Numbered from the stretch's first letter, positions 17,509-26,893 are shown. The stretch is DNA of 32,961 bases from Gammaproteobacteria bacterium (GCA_010025385.1 RGTL01000003.1:1-32961); one strand, 5' to 3'. A program made the numbers and translations. The notes: generated by a model from the letters alone, not told the origin.

Positions 17509-18831
17509 ATGTACCAGCTTCTCGTTCGAAACGCCCAAATCGCCCGGACTGACGGCTCCATCCTCGAAGGCGATGTGGCCTGCGAGTCGGGGCGGATTGA
17601 GAAAATCGAATCGCAAATTACAGGTTCGGCCCTCGAGGAGATCGATGCCGCCGGACGGTTGCTTCTGCCGGGCGTAATCGATCCCCAGGTGCACTTTCGA
17701 GAGCCCGGTGGAACGGAAAAGGAAGACCTGGGGTCTGGGTCGCGTGCTGCGGTCAGCGGTGGTGTCACCAGTTTTCTGGAAATGCCCAATTGCCGCCCTG
17801 CGACCATCGACCAGGAGCAACTGGACTGGAAGATTGCCCGCGCCTCCAAGACCAGCGCTGCCAATTTTGGATTCTTCATCGGGGCGACAGCCGACAATCT
17901 GGAGGCATTGAACTCTGCTTCCCCGGCCTGCGGCATCAAGATCTTCATGGGTGCCAGCACGGGCGATCTTCTGGTGGATGACCAGCATCAGCTGGATCGA
18001 ATTTTTTCAGACGGGGAGCGACTTATTGCCGTACATGCTGAAGACGAGACGAGAATCCGGGCCCGCACACAAAGCCTGCTTCAAGGGGAGGTTCATCCGG
18101 ACTATGCCATCCATTCGACGATTCGCGATCCCCAGACGGCACTGATTGCGACCGAGCGGGCGCTGGCTCTCAGCGAGAAATATGGCCGACGTCTTCATAT
18201 TCTTCATATGTCAACGGCCGAGGAAGTGCATCGCCTTCGAGGTCGTAAACCCTCTCAGGTGACCTGCGAGGTAATTCCGAATCATTTGTTTCTGGATACG
18301 CGCGATTACCAGTCGTTAGGGTCACGTGTGCAGATGAACCCACCGATTCGCGATCCGGAGAACACTCCTGAACTTTGGGCCGGACTGCATGACGGAACCA
18401 TCGACATCATTGCCACCGATCACGCCCCTCACCTGCTGGAGGATAAAGCGAAGCCCTACCCGCAATCCCCCTCGGGTATGCCTGGGGTTGAAACCTCTCT
18501 CCCTTTAATGCTGAGCGCCATGAAAGCGGGACAATGCTCGCTCGAGCAGGTCCAGAAATGGATGTGTTGGGGTCCAGCGAAAACGTACGGCATACCCAAC
18601 AAGGGCATGATCGAGATCGGCTATGACGCCGACTTGACCCTTGTGGATATGGATAGCGAGCGTACCCTTCGTGATGAGGACGTTTTTACCCGGGCCGGTT
18701 GGAGTCCCTACGCCGGACGTTCGCTGACCGGGTGGCCGGCGTTCACCGTGGTGGGGGGCCGAGTGGTCTTTGATAACGGCGTCATCCGAGAAGGTGTCTT
18801 GGGCCAACCGCTCGTTTTCGGGTCGCGCTAA
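17509..18831 (+). CDS. pyrC: Dihydroorotase, class I type
   Basis: Zinc amidohydrolase closing carbamoyl-aspartate to dihydroorotate in pyrimidine synthesis. The 440 residues fit class I enzymes (AllB/PyrC-like), not the shorter E. coli PyrC. Motifs: D58-P-Q60-V-H62-F-R (metal motif 1), the lysine K144 in GIKIFMGAS that is carbamylated in some relatives, H176 (AVHAEDE), H233 (HILHMST) and D304 (ATDHAPH). The first histidine of the usual H-x-H is a glutamine here. I recall the same D-x-Q-V-H-F-R-E-P-G form in a Bacteroidetes-type dihydroorotase subgroup, so it is unlikely to be a simple defect. The gene is convergent with recR, 27 bp apart. Allantoinase or hydantoinase activity is possible but less likely. 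Confidence 0.88.
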   Translation: MYQLLVRNAQIARTDGSILEGDVACESGRIEKIESQITGSALEEIDAAGRLLLPGVIDPQVHFREPGGTEKEDLGSGSRAAVSGGVTSFLEMPNCRPATIDQEQLDWKIARASKTSAANFGFFIGATADNLEALNSASPACGIKIFMGASTGDLLVDDQHQLDRIFSDGERLIAVHAEDETRIRARTQSLLQGEVHPDYAIHSTIRDPQTALIATERALALSEKYGRRLHILHMSTAEEVHRLRGRKPSQVTCEVIPNHLFLDTRDYQSLGSRVQMNPPIRDPENTPELWAGLHDGTIDIIATDHAPHLLEDKAKPYPQSPSGMPGVETSLPLMLSAMKAGQCSLEQVQKWMCWGPAKTYGIPNKGMIEIGYDADLTLVDMDSERTLRDEDVFTRAGWSPYAGRSLTGWPAFTVVGGRVVFDNGVIREGVLGQPLVFGSR

Positions 18832-18858
18832 ACCACCCCGGCATACGGGCTTCGCGCT

Positions 18859-19479
18859 CTAACTGCTGCTTTTCTGTCCGCTGTTGAGCGTGCGACGATC
18901 GCTGAATGCCTGCGTCAGGGTATTGGCGTCCATGTATTCCAGCTCACCGCCCGCCGGCACACCACGGGCCAGTCGGCTGATCGTGACCGATTTATCCTGG
19001 AGCAGGTCGGTTAGATAGTCTGCCGTCGCCTGACCTTCCACCGTAAGATTCGTGCCCAAAATGACCTCTTTTGTGGTGCTCTTCCCGATTACTGCAACCA
19101 GGCGATCAAAGCCGAGCTGATCAGGACCGACACCGTCCAGCGGCGACAGATGCCCCATCAGCACAAAATAGTATCCGGTAAAGGCGCCCGCCTGCTCGAT
19201 AGTATCCAGGTCAGCCGGCGTTTCAACCACGCACAGTAACGCTTCGTCTCGCTTTCCTGAGCTGCAAATCCGGCAAAGCGTCGCTTCGCTGAAGTTGTTG
19301 CATCGCTCGCAGTGCGTCACCCCCGACACGGCCGCGGTCAGCGCCTCGGCCAGCAGCTGCCCACCTTCACGGTCCCGCTCCAGCAAATGAAAAGCCATTC
19401 GACCCGCCGTTCGTGGACCTACGCCGGGCAACCGGCGCAAGGCCTCCTTGAGCTTCTCGATCGCGGCGTCACTAGCCAT
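18859..19479 (-). CDS. recR: Recombination protein RecR
   Basis: Part of the RecFOR pathway that loads RecA on gapped DNA. The 206-residue protein shows the N-terminal helix-hairpin-helix ([20 protein letters not shown]), the C4 zinc finger ([20 protein letters not shown]) and the Toprim domain ([17 protein letters not shown] through [12 protein letters not shown]). The C-terminal ATP/DNA-binding block ends [20 protein letters not shown]. The ATG at 19479 overlaps the end of ybaB by eight bases, so translation is probably coupled. Order dnaX-ybaB-recR is widely conserved. Confidence 0.97.
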   Translation of the reverse strand: MASDAAIEKLKEALRRLPGVGPRTAGRMAFHLLERDREGGQLLAEALTAAVSGVTHCERCNNFSEATLCRICSSGKRDEALLCVVETPADLDTIEQAGAFTGYYFVLMGHLSPLDGVGPDQLGFDRLVAVIGKSTTKEVILGTNLTVEGQATADYLTDLLQDKSVTISRLARGVPAGGELEYMDANTLTQAFSDRRTLNSGQKSSS

Positions 19480-19801
19480 TGATGCCGGGGATGTTCAGTC
19501 CCGGGATATTTAACCCCGCGGTGAGACCGCCCATTTTTTCCTGCGTGACCTTTTCGACCCTGCGCACCGCGTCGTTCACTGCCGCCGCGACCATGTCTTC
19601 CAGCACCTCTTTATCATCACCCATCAAGGCATTATCAATCGACACCCGGCGAACATCATGTCGTCCGGTCATGGTCACCTCAACCAGCCCACCGCCCGCT
19701 GAACCCGTGACCTCGGCGGTGGCTAGCGCCTCCTGCGCAGACTTAAGCTTCTCCTGCATCTCCTGTGCCTGTCGCATGATATTGCCCAAAGGTCCTTTCA
19801 T
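19472..19801 (-). CDS. ybaB: YbaB/EbfC family nucleoid-associated protein
   Basis: Small DNA-binding protein, 109 residues, forming dimers with a tweezer-like shape. Typical blocks are [17 protein letters not shown] at the N-terminus, [20 protein letters not shown] in the centre, and [17 protein letters not shown]. The C-terminus is a short glycine-rich repeat, [11 protein letters not shown]. The ATG at 19801 overlaps the dnaX stop codon (ATGA), and its own end overlaps recR by eight bases, indicating one operon. Confidence 0.95.
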   Translation of the reverse strand: MKGPLGNIMRQAQEMQEKLKSAQEALATAEVTGSAGGGLVEVTMTGRHDVRRVSIDNALMGDDKEVLEDMVAAAVNDAVRRVEKVTQEKMGGLTAGLNIPGLNIPGING

Positions 19802-21534
19802 TCACTTTTCCTCTGTAGTTTTCCCGGCGTTACCGATTCGGGTATCAAAGTTGCATCAAACGCTGACAGCAGATCCTGAACATCAGGATCTGCCATCAGA
19901 TCCCGGTAGGCGCGCTCCTTTTCTTCTTTTTCAAGCCGAGCTTTGACCTCAGAGGGCGTCTCTGCTGTCGCCTCCTGATCGGTCGTCAGAATCAGCACCA
20001 CCGTCTCCTTGCAGTAGCCAGTCAACGCGGTTTCGATTTCTGCCTGACGAGCCTTGTTGTGCAAGGATCCTAGGCTTGCGGCCAAGGACACGCTTAAAGC
20101 GCGAGACGCTCCGTCATAAGAAACGGGCGCGAGGTTCATAGCCAGCTCCAGCGCGAGACCTTTAAATCCAGCCTGCTCCACAAAAGCAGCCCAACCCTTA
20201 GCCGTGCCCAAGGCATCATGGGCTCCAACCGTATCGGTTGTAGCCGACGCCCGGGCCTTTTCTTTTGGCTCAAGCATTTTCGCTTGTGGTTGGGCGAGGC
20301 CATTGCGTTCGAGCGGATCAGGCGTTTTGTCCTGTGCCTTGGCGCTCGGTATCTTGGGACGAAGCGAGCCGGGGCGCTGAGCGCCACTGGGTGCCTTCGG
20401 CGCGGGCGTTGTCGGGCGGCCATTACCCTCCTGCGCCGGGCTATCCTCCTCGTCGGGTCTGAAACTCAACATCCGCAGCAAGGTCATCTCAAATCCCGAA
20501 GCCGCATCGGGCGCCAGAGGTAAGTCCCGCTTGCCGTGCAAGCCGATCTGGTAATAAAGCTGGATATCTTCCGGAGTCAAGGAAGAGGCCAAGAAGTTCA
20601 CGAGCTCGGATTCCTCCTGCTTTGCTGCCACCGCTTTCGGCGCAACCTGATACAGCGAGGCGTTGTGCAGCACCATCAGCAGTTCGTCGAGAGCGGTTAC
20701 ATAGTCCAACGAGCGCTCACTCATCTGAGCGGTGATCTGGACTAGAGCCTCTGCCTCATGATTTACCAATGCCCGAAGCAGCGCGTCGACATGATGGGAT
20801 TCAATCATGCCTAGCATCTCTCGCACGTTCTCACCAAGCACATCGCCTTTTCCAAAAGCGATGCTTTGGTCCATGAGACTCAGTGCATCTCGCATGCTGC
20901 CTGAAGCGGCGCGCGCGAGAATTTGAAGTCCCGCATCATCAGCAGACAGGCCTTCGGCTTCGATAATACGCCCCAGCTGATCGGCGATCTCAGAAGGTGC
21001 TAGCGCCCGAAGATTGAACTGCAAACAACGCGACAGGATCGTGGCGGGCAGTTTCTGGGGATCGGTGGTCGCCAGTAGAAATTTAACGTGAGACGGTGGC
21101 TCCTCCAGTGTTTTCAGGAGCGCATTGAAGCTGTGCCCGGACAGCATGTGTACCTCATCGATGAGGTAAATTTTGTAGCGACCCATGGTGGCCGCATACT
21201 GAACGTTATCCAGAATCTCGCGGGTGTCGTCCACTCGGGTTCGCGAGGCCGCGTCAATCTCGATTAAATCGATGAATCGCCCTTCATCGACACTCTGACA
21301 GGTCCCACACTCCCCACACGGCTCAGCCGCCAGGCCCCGCTCACAGTTCAGCGCCTTCGCCAGCACTCGAGCAAGCGTAGTTTTTCCAACTCCGCGGGTC
21401 CCACTAAACAAAAACGCATGATGCACACGATCCTGCTCAAGCGCGTTGCGAAGCGCATTGACGACGTGGGCCTGCCCGACGACATCGGCGAAACGTTTGG
21501 GTCGCCATTTTCTGGCCAGCGCCTGATAACTCAT
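19798..21534 (-). CDS. dnaX: DNA polymerase III subunit tau/gamma (DnaX)
   Basis: Clamp-loader ATPase of the replicative polymerase. From ATG 21534 the protein has 578 residues and starts [20 protein letters not shown]. Walker A is GTRGVGKT (45-52). The zinc-binding cysteines are C64, C73, C76 and C79; Walker B is IDEVH and the sensor/arginine-finger motif is ILSRCLQF. After about residue 365 comes a long proline-, lysine- and alanine-rich linker and a tau-type C-terminal domain for polymerase and helicase contact. GAGG lies just upstream of the chosen ATG; a TTG directly before it is less likely. I found no A-AAA-AAG slippery heptamer, so production of gamma by the E. coli-type frameshift is not indicated. 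ffs lies just upstream. Confidence 0.97.
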   Translation of the reverse strand: MSYQALARKWRPKRFADVVGQAHVVNALRNALEQDRVHHAFLFSGTRGVGKTTLARVLAKALNCERGLAAEPCGECGTCQSVDEGRFIDLIEIDAASRTRVDDTREILDNVQYAATMGRYKIYLIDEVHMLSGHSFNALLKTLEEPPSHVKFLLATTDPQKLPATILSRCLQFNLRALAPSEIADQLGRIIEAEGLSADDAGLQILARAASGSMRDALSLMDQSIAFGKGDVLGENVREMLGMIESHHVDALLRALVNHEAEALVQITAQMSERSLDYVTALDELLMVLHNASLYQVAPKAVAAKQEESELVNFLASSLTPEDIQLYYQIGLHGKRDLPLAPDAASGFEMTLLRMLSFRPDEEDSPAQEGNGRPTTPAPKAPSGAQRPGSLRPKIPSAKAQDKTPDPLERNGLAQPQAKMLEPKEKARASATTDTVGAHDALGTAKGWAAFVEQAGFKGLALELAMNLAPVSYDGASRALSVSLAASLGSLHNKARQAEIETALTGYCKETVVLILTTDQEATAETPSEVKARLEKEEKERAYRDLMADPDVQDLLSAFDATLIPESVTPGKLQRKSE

Positions 21535-21583
21535 CAAATCCTCAGCACGATTCGTGATTTACGGGCGTTCGCCCTTAAAAACT

Positions 21584-21699
21584 GGTGACGGCGCCAGCCC
21601 GCCTGACCCCGGCACCCGATTCGGATGCTGCGGCTGCTTCCTTCCGGACCTGACCGGGTTCACAACCTCTCGCCACCGGGGAGACTGGCTGTCGCCGCC
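21584..21699 (-). ncRNA. ffs: Bacterial small signal recognition particle RNA (4.5S RNA)
   Basis: The minus strand holds the invariant SRP core: GGTCAGGTCCGGAAGGAAGC followed by AGCC, with the GGAA tetraloop and the asymmetric internal loop that binds Ffh. The flanks pair to form one long hairpin: GGCGGCGACAGCCAG at the 5' end against CTGGCGCCGTCACC at the 3' end. The length of about 116 bases fits the 114-nt E. coli RNA. The 3' stem is directly followed by AGTTTTTAA, so stem plus T-run could serve as terminator. It sits 50 bp upstream of dnaX, as in pseudomonads. Ends are estimated from pairing. Confidence 0.95.
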
Positions 21700-21776
21700 A
21701 TAAGAATATGCCCAGATAGCGGGCATCATCATTCTAACATTTCGAGTCTTGCCCAAGCGCACAGACGCATGCCTTC

Positions 21777-22439
21777 TCAAACGGGGGATTTGCGAAAAAT
21801 ACAGAATTTGCCCTCGGGCTCCTTACCGTCGAAATACGCCTCATCCCGCACCGCCTCGATGGTCATGACGCGCTCGTCCTGCAGTTGAGTGAGAGCGCGC
21901 TCAAATCCCGCTTCGTGCCAGAGATGTCCGTGAATGGTGCAGGCGAACCATGCGTTCTCGGCGAGCAGTTTGAATATCTCACGGATGGCTCCGGGTCCGA
22001 CGTGTCCATGCGTAAACGTGCCGCAGGAGATAGCGCCCTGATAAGTGCCCGGTGCCAGATCAATCGGCTTCTCGAGATCCGCTTGAATCAGCTCCCGGTA
22101 AATTGATTTTGACCTCGCGACCGCGAGCATCTCAGGAGAAAAATCAAGGCCATCAATATGGGTAAATCCGTGGGATACGAGGTATTGGCCTACCAGACCG
22201 GTGCCGCAGCCGATATCGATAATTCGCGCGCTCTTTTCTTCCAGGCCCTCTGCCAACATCGCTGCAATCTTCTTGGGTCCAAGGTACAAAAGCCCGTTCT
22301 CGAGATGATGATCGTAGGTTTTTGCCCAGTCTCGATAGAGCCCCTTGGCGTCCTCAGGGGTTTTGAGGCCGTAGGCCCGGGCCAACAATGACTCCGAAGA
22401 AGCGTCCGACTCAAACTCCCCATGCTTGCCCGACGTCAT
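21777..22439 (-). CDS. Class I SAM-dependent methyltransferase (METTL27/WBSCR27-like)
   Basis: Predicted cytosolic methyltransferase of 220 residues with the Rossmann motif I IIDIGCGTGLVGQYL (D75-G81). An acidic residue follows after beta 2 (HIDGLDFSPEMLAVA), and a motif IV-like region ISCGTFTHGHVGPG comes later. The N-terminal block GLYRDWAKTYDHHLENGLLYLGP (Y-x-x-W-A-x-x-Y-D) is typical of the METTL27-like group, whose substrate is not established. A strong ribosome binding site, AGGAGGAGGGATC, stands in front of the ATG. It is 31 bp downstream of the site-2 protease gene on the same strand. About 45 bp after its stop a short hairpin (TGCCC-N7-GGGCA) followed by TATTCTTAT may weakly terminate it before ffs. 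Confidence 0.88.
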   Translation of the reverse strand: MTSGKHGEFESDASSESLLARAYGLKTPEDAKGLYRDWAKTYDHHLENGLLYLGPKKIAAMLAEGLEEKSARIIDIGCGTGLVGQYLVSHGFTHIDGLDFSPEMLAVARSKSIYRELIQADLEKPIDLAPGTYQGAISCGTFTHGHVGPGAIREIFKLLAENAWFACTIHGHLWHEAGFERALTQLQDERVMTIEAVRDEAYFDGKEPEGKFCIFRKSPV

Positions 22440-22470
22440 GATCCCTCCTCCTGTGTTCCTGGCCTATGTC

Positions 22471-23112
22471 CTATACAACGGCGATCCATTGCAGCAATCC
22501 CGTGCTCCACCCGATGACTGTAGAAAAAATGGGAAGGCCGAGAATCGCAAGGGCGATTAAACCGAGCAGGATAAAGTTACCGTATCGCTGGTTGTAATAC
22601 CTATAGGCGTTCGCGATTCGGCGAGGCAGCAGGTACGGCAGGATGTAATGTCCGTCTAGCGCGCCGATCGGAAGCAGATTGAACATCATCAAAAGCAGGT
22701 TAATTTGCGCCAGATACACAAAGAACACCTGCGGACCCTTGTCGGCAAAATCGAGCCAGCCCATCTCAAGAGACAGCAAATAAAGATTAATGCTGACCAC
22801 GGCGAGTAGAAGGTTCATCAGCGGTCCAGCGGCGGCAACCACGAGCTCAGCGTAACGGGATCTGAACGCTCGTGGATTGGTTGGTACCGGCTTGGCGTAG
22901 CCAAAGCCAACAAAGACGACCATCATCAGCCCCATCGGGTCGATATGAGAAAGCGGATTCAGCGTCAATCGGCCGGCTCGCTTGGCGGTATCGTCACCAA
23001 AGCGTAACGCGGCCAGCGCGTGACCAAACTCATGGCATGAGAGCGACGCGACAAGCGCCACCAAAATCATCAAAAACAGAGGCCATTGACCCTGATAGAC
23101 CAGATTAATCAT
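22471..23112 (-). CDS. Site-2 protease family (M50) membrane metallopeptidase
   Basis: Integral-membrane zinc protease of 213 residues with four to five hydrophobic segments. The zinc motif is H27-E-F-G-H31 inside the first core helix (SLSCHEFGHALAALRFGDDT). The conserved NPLSHIDPMG loop follows at 53-62, then AAAGPLMNLLLA and the third metal ligand D154 in NLLPIGALDGHYILP. This is the compact form without PDZ domain, common in proteobacteria; its substrates are generally unknown. It may be co-transcribed with the methyltransferase 31 bp downstream. Upstream lie 175 bp before the EEP gene with no clear gene. Confidence 0.92.
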   Translation of the reverse strand: MINLVYQGQWPLFLMILVALVASLSCHEFGHALAALRFGDDTAKRAGRLTLNPLSHIDPMGLMMVVFVGFGYAKPVPTNPRAFRSRYAELVVAAAGPLMNLLLAVVSINLYLLSLEMGWLDFADKGPQVFFVYLAQINLLLMMFNLLPIGALDGHYILPYLLPRRIANAYRYYNQRYGNFILLGLIALAILGLPIFSTVIGWSTGLLQWIAVV

Positions 23113-23287
23113 TGGAAATAAACAGAACCCCTTTTTTGACGGCTGAAAAGATTGGCGCTTGAGCAGAAAGCCTGGCTCCTGTAGCGTCGTTAAAGCATAA
23201 CCTCACTTTGAAGCGGCGTGCGCCTTACATCTATGTTAGGAGGGTACATGAGATCGGCCCAACAGGAGGGCGGATGATGGCAGATCC

Positions 23288-24028
23288 TTATAAATCACCT
23301 ATATCCGCAATCAAAGGCAAGTGGTCGGATGCGTGTCGGGCTGACCTGAGTCGCGAAGGGCTGAGCGCCTCTATATGCAGGGCACCACGAACGTAAACGC
23401 TATCGAGTGGACGGACCGGCGCATAAGCCGGGAAGGTTTTTGGTTTTCTTTGGGTTCCGCGAAATCCGGCTGGCTTCATCACCTGTCGCCCGAGAGACCC
23501 CCATACGTCATTCATGTCTCCCGCCACAAGGATCGCAGACGATGCGGAGAGATGGCTCATCCGCCGACTGCCGAGCATCTTTCTGAGCTGCATCTTTCGC
23601 TCGATACCAGACAACCCAAGATGCAAATTAAAGAAATGGATGGTCCGCGTGTGGGGCTTCGCCCCTGCGCCAGAGTTCACCTGAGCACGAATCTTGGCGT
23701 ATAGCGCGCTCCGGCGTTTTTTGGGCCCTATCGTGAGGTCGATATTCTCCGAATCAACAATTGGCCATCGACTGAGGATGGCGTTTCCATATGCTCGGCT
23801 TTCCTGGGGTCTTACATTTGGCACCCACACCCGGTGCGAAAGCCCGAGCGCTTCACAAAGGATATCCACTTGTAACGCGCTACTTGACACGGTACCGTGG
23901 CGCACGACTTCCTGCAGTAACGCGACGTCCGGCTGGTAATGGTTGATCACGTCAACAATACGCGACAGATCGTACCGCCGGTCCACGGCGCCGATGCACT
24001 TGTGTATGTTATAAATGATCACTCGCAT
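23288..24028 (-). CDS. Endonuclease/exonuclease/phosphatase (EEP) family protein
   Basis: Metal-dependent phosphodiesterase fold, 246 residues. Catalytic blocks in order are YNIHKCIG with the metal-site asparagine N7, VALLQEV with the metal-binding glutamate E40, FFNLHLGLSG, LVAGDMNDVWG (D and N ligands) and, at the C-terminus, ARHASDHLPLIADI (the S-D-H catalytic histidine). Relatives cut DNA, RNA, inositol phosphates or sphingomyelin. This short single-domain form is often found near cardiolipin synthase genes, but none is present here. The substrate is unknown. It diverges from the DUF3108 gene, with 63 bp between starts. Confidence 0.9.
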   Translation of the reverse strand: MRVIIYNIHKCIGAVDRRYDLSRIVDVINHYQPDVALLQEVVRHGTVSSSALQVDILCEALGLSHRVWVPNVRPQESRAYGNAILSRWPIVDSENIDLTIGPKKRRSALYAKIRAQVNSGAGAKPHTRTIHFFNLHLGLSGIERKMQLRKMLGSRRMSHLSASSAILVAGDMNDVWGSLGRQVMKPAGFRGTQRKPKTFPAYAPVRPLDSVYVRGALHIEALSPSRLRSARHASDHLPLIADIGDL

Positions 24029-24091
24029 ATCGATGCTTGTTAGTAAGAAACCTTTGTCCCCGCCAGGACGGGTAAGTATTCATCCCACGAC

Positions 24092-24850
24092 ATGCTTAAG
24101 CAAAACGCTTCTCTTTTCTCGCGACAGGCTATGCGGTGGCTTGCCACGGCGTGGCTCGTCTCAAGTCTTTTCTGCTTTCCGTTTGCCTTAAAGGCCGATC
24201 CCTTCGCTCAGGTGCTGGCACCTTTTTCGTCGGAATATGCTGTCGATTACTCCGGCTTTAATGCCGTCCGATCTGTGGCGCTGGAGGTGGACGGAAACGA
24301 GTATAGCCTGCGGACCGTACTCACCTTAAAGGGAGTTGCTCGCCTTTCAGGATACGGTCCAGTCTACGAGGAATCTCGATTCCGGATCGTCGATGGGGTT
24401 ATTCAGCCCCTGCTTTACACGATCAACGAGAAAAAACCGAACCCCAAACGCGATATTCGAATTGAGTTTGATTGGGATCAGCAGATAAGCCGTGGCTTTG
24501 CGAAAGGCGAAGACCAGCAGTTTGCTCTACAGCCGGGCATTCAGGATCCGCTCACCTTCGAATTGATGGCGCGATTACGCCTGGCCTTGGGCGAGGACAC
24601 CTTTTCGCTAGCGGTACACGAAGGACATCGCGTTCGCGAGTACACCTTTATCCCTAAAGGTGAGGAGTACGTCAACGTAGCCTCGCGGGCAGAAGAGGTC
24701 AACAAGTATCTTGTTGATCGAAACAGCTCCCGAGAACTCTACTACTGGTTCGACTCCGATTACCTCTTCCTACCCTTGAAGATCTCCCAGGTCCATGGTC
24801 AAAAAACCAAAGGGACCGTCAGCCTGCTGTCGAGCACTCTATTGAACTGA
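24092..24850 (+). CDS. Periplasmic DUF3108 domain protein
   Basis: The 252-residue protein starts with a long signal peptide (about residues 1-35, hydrophobic core WLATAWLVSSLFCFPFAL, likely cleavage after ALKA). The rest fits the DUF3108 pattern: FSSEYAVDYSGFNAVRS, YSLRTVLTLKG, YEESRFRIVDGVIQPLLYTI and IRIEFDWDQQ. A basic-rich second half ends in KISQVHGQKTKGTV. Members are predicted beta-rich envelope proteins of unknown function, in many gammaproteobacteria placed next to purN/purM, which is not the case here. A second ATG 13 codons in would also leave a signal peptide. It is convergent with frc, with an inverted repeat between. Confidence 0.85.
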   Translation: MLKQNASLFSRQAMRWLATAWLVSSLFCFPFALKADPFAQVLAPFSSEYAVDYSGFNAVRSVALEVDGNEYSLRTVLTLKGVARLSGYGPVYEESRFRIVDGVIQPLLYTINEKKPNPKRDIRIEFDWDQQISRGFAKGEDQQFALQPGIQDPLTFELMARLRLALGEDTFSLAVHEGHRVREYTFIPKGEEYVNVASRAEEVNKYLVDRNSSRELYYWFDSDYLFLPLKISQVHGQKTKGTVSLLSSTLLN

Positions 24851-24861
24851 CCGGCCCCTTC

Positions 24862-24890
24862 CGCCCAAGCCTTCGTGAGGCGCTTGGGCG
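24862..24890. terminator. Inverted repeat between convergent genes, possible bidirectional terminator
   Basis: CGCCCAAGC and GCTTGGGCG form a perfect 9-bp stem around an 11-base loop, exactly in the 41-bp gap between the DUF3108 gene and frc. Neither side is followed by a T-run (TCTACG on plus, GGAAGGGG on minus), so intrinsic termination is uncertain. Position and symmetry suggest a shared 3'-end structure. Confidence 0.5.
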
Positions 24891-24891
24891 T

Positions 24892-26154
24892 CTACGCGTC
24901 TTCCTTGCCCACGACCCCGGCTTCACGAAGATCGTCGACTTCATTGGCGCTGTAACCAAGGACCTCCTTTAGAATCTCGCTCGTATGCTCGCCCAAGAGC
25001 GGCGATCGCTCGATCTCGCTTGGTGAGTCAGAGAGCTTGATCGGATTTCCGACTGTCAAATACTTGCCTCGGGTCGGATGATCGACTTCAACGATGGTGC
25101 CGGTCTCGCGCAGGGACGGTTCCTCGCTTAACTCCTTCATTGAAAGAATAGGTCCGACAGGGATATCCAGCGGGTTACAGACCTCCATGACCTCGAATTT
25201 CGTTTTGGTCATCGTCCACTGCTCGATCGCCTCGAAGACCTCGTTCAAACGGGGCAACCGCGCCGGGGGCGTGGCGTAATCAGGATCTTCTTTCCACTCC
25301 GGCCGGCCAATGACATCACAGACCTTCTCCCACACTGCGGCCTGGGTAATGAAGTAGGTATAGGCGTTCGGATCGGTCTCCCAGCCCTTACATTTCAGAA
25401 TGCGACCCGGCTGTCCGCCTCCCGAATCGTTGCCCGCACGAGGGGTCGCCTCTCCAAACGGAATGTTCTCCCCGAATTGGGAGTACTCCTTCAATGGCCC
25501 ATGAGCCAGACGTTGTTGATCTCGCAGTTTGACCCGACACAAGTTCAACACACCATCCTGCATCGACGCGAGCACACGCTGCCCCCGCCCAGAATGTTCC
25601 CGGTGATAAAGCGCCGTCACGATTCCCAGCGCCAGATGCAGACCCGTACCGGAGTCACCAATCTGCGCGCCCGTCACCGTAGGCGGGCCGTCCAAAAAAC
25701 CCGTGGTGGAGGCTGAGCCTCCCGCACATTGGGCCACGTTTTCGTAAACCTTGCACTCGGAGTACGGGCCGGGACCAAACCCCTTCACCGAAGCATAAAT
25801 CATTCGCGGATTCAGTTCCTGAATGCGCTCCCAAGTGAACCCCATACGATCGAGGGCGCCAGGCGCAAAGTTCTCCACCATAACATCACAAGACTTGATC
25901 AGCCGCGTAAAGACTTCCTTGCCTTTATCGTCTTTGGTGTTCAGCGTGATACTGCGCTTGTTGTGGTTGAGCATCGTGAAGTAAAGGCTGTCGGCGTCGG
26001 GTACATCCCGCAACTGTCCGCGCGTGGCATCTCCAACGCCCGGGCGCTCGACCTTGATCACATCTGCCCCAAACCAGGCCAATAGCTGGGTACATGTCGG
26101 ACCAGACTGAACATGCGTCATATCAAGAATTCGTACACCCTCAAGCGCTTTCAT
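24892..26154 (-). CDS. frc: Formyl-CoA:oxalate CoA-transferase (class III CoA-transferase)
   Basis: Family III CoA-transferase that moves CoA from formyl-CoA, or in some enzymes succinyl-CoA, to oxalate. The 420 residues resemble Oxalobacter-type Frc. They include [20 protein letters not shown], the CoA block [23 protein letters not shown], the catalytic aspartate D167 in [12 protein letters not shown] (position 169 in Oxalobacter Frc), and the glycine loop SGGGQPG. The Frc-like [15 protein letters not shown] and [12 protein letters not shown] follow. The loop after the catalytic Asp has glycine where Frc commonly has asparagine (GDSNTG). GGAG lies nine bases upstream of the ATG. It is the last gene of a row qor-sucC-sucD-gntR-frc. 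No oxalyl-CoA decarboxylase (Oxc) is in the window, so another dicarboxylate is possible. Confidence 0.85.
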   Translation of the reverse strand: MKALEGVRILDMTHVQSGPTCTQLLAWFGADVIKVERPGVGDATRGQLRDVPDADSLYFTMLNHNKRSITLNTKDDKGKEVFTRLIKSCDVMVENFAPGALDRMGFTWERIQELNPRMIYASVKGFGPGPYSECKVYENVAQCAGGSASTTGFLDGPPTVTGAQIGDSGTGLHLALGIVTALYHREHSGRGQRVLASMQDGVLNLCRVKLRDQQRLAHGPLKEYSQFGENIPFGEATPRAGNDSGGGQPGRILKCKGWETDPNAYTYFITQAAVWEKVCDVIGRPEWKEDPDYATPPARLPRLNEVFEAIEQWTMTKTKFEVMEVCNPLDIPVGPILSMKELSEEPSLRETGTIVEVDHPTRGKYLTVGNPIKLSDSPSEIERSPLLGEHTSEILKEVLGYSANEVDDLREAGVVGKEDA

Positions 26155-26212
26155 AAAACTTTCTCCAGGTTCAAAATTAATTCAACGGGCAAACCATCTA
26201 CTCAATCAAACA

Positions 26213-26893
26213 TCAATCCAGATAACTCACATTGCGCTCAACGTGCTCGGCAAGTCGAAGGGCGTGTTCGCGAACCAGCGTCTCCGCCGTCTCGGTCTGG
26301 CGCTCCTCAATCGCCCGAATAATGCGCGCATGATCAATCACGGATCGTTGGGCCCGGTCATCGTCATGAATGGCGCGCGACCGGATCGCCCGCATGTGAA
26401 TAAAGAGACTATCGGCAAGATCCGTCAGGAGATCGCTGTGAGCAAGCGAAACGATCGCCTGATGGAAGCTGATGTTCGTCCGCGAGTATTCATCAATCGG
26501 GGCTTCGCCATCAGCACCCGCCAGCGGACCGAGCATCTCGCGCAGTCCGGCGATCTCGCGATCCGACGCGCGTGTGGTGGCCAGTCGCGCCGCCATACTC
26601 TCGAGCGACGCCCACGCATAAATAATCTCTAGAATTTCCTTTTTGGTCTTTCGGACGACGAAGGTGCCGCGCCGAGGCACATGCTTTACCAGACCGGCCT
26701 GTTCCAACCGGGAAATTGCCTCGCGAACTGGCGTTCGGCTGACTCCCAGACTTTCCGCAAGTTTTCGCTCGTCAAGGCGCGGGGGCTCTTCGCCAGAGTA
26801 GATATCCATAGCGGCAACGGCTTCTCGAAGACTTCGAAAGACCTGATCTTTTAGACTTATGGGCGCGCGCAGTGGGGCAACTGAAAGTTTCAT
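26213..26893 (-). CDS. GntR family transcriptional regulator, FadR subfamily (FCD domain)
   Basis: DNA-binding regulator of 226 residues. The winged helix-turn-helix spans about 37-81 (RLDERKLAESLGVSRTPVRE, AISRLEQAGLV, PRRGTFVV). The C-terminal FCD domain shows the histidines that usually hold a metal near the effector site: NISFHQAIV, VIDHARIIRAI and REHALRLAEH. FCD regulators sense small carboxylic acids or acyl-CoAs and usually repress their own operon. It stands between the SucD-like gene (13-bp gap upstream) and frc (58-bp gap downstream), so it probably controls this row. The perfect palindrome at 30215-30231 is the best candidate operator. The ligand is unknown; oxalate, glyoxylate or a related acid is my guess from context. 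Confidence 0.92.
   Translation of the reverse strand: MKLSVAPLRAPISLKDQVFRSLREAVAAMDIYSGEEPPRLDERKLAESLGVSRTPVREAISRLEQAGLVKHVPRRGTFVVRKTKKEILEIIYAWASLESMAARLATTRASDREIAGLREMLGPLAGADGEAPIDEYSRTNISFHQAIVSLAHSDLLTDLADSLFIHMRAIRSRAIHDDDRAQRSVIDHARIIRAIEERQTETAETLVREHALRLAEHVERNVSYLD

Noticed and set aside
19798-21534. Programmed frameshift in dnaX that would make the gamma subunit
   Set aside because: No A-AAA-AAG type heptamer is seen on the coding strand in the linker region; the nearest A-rich stretch (CCAAAAGAAAAGG) is not a slippery site of that kind.
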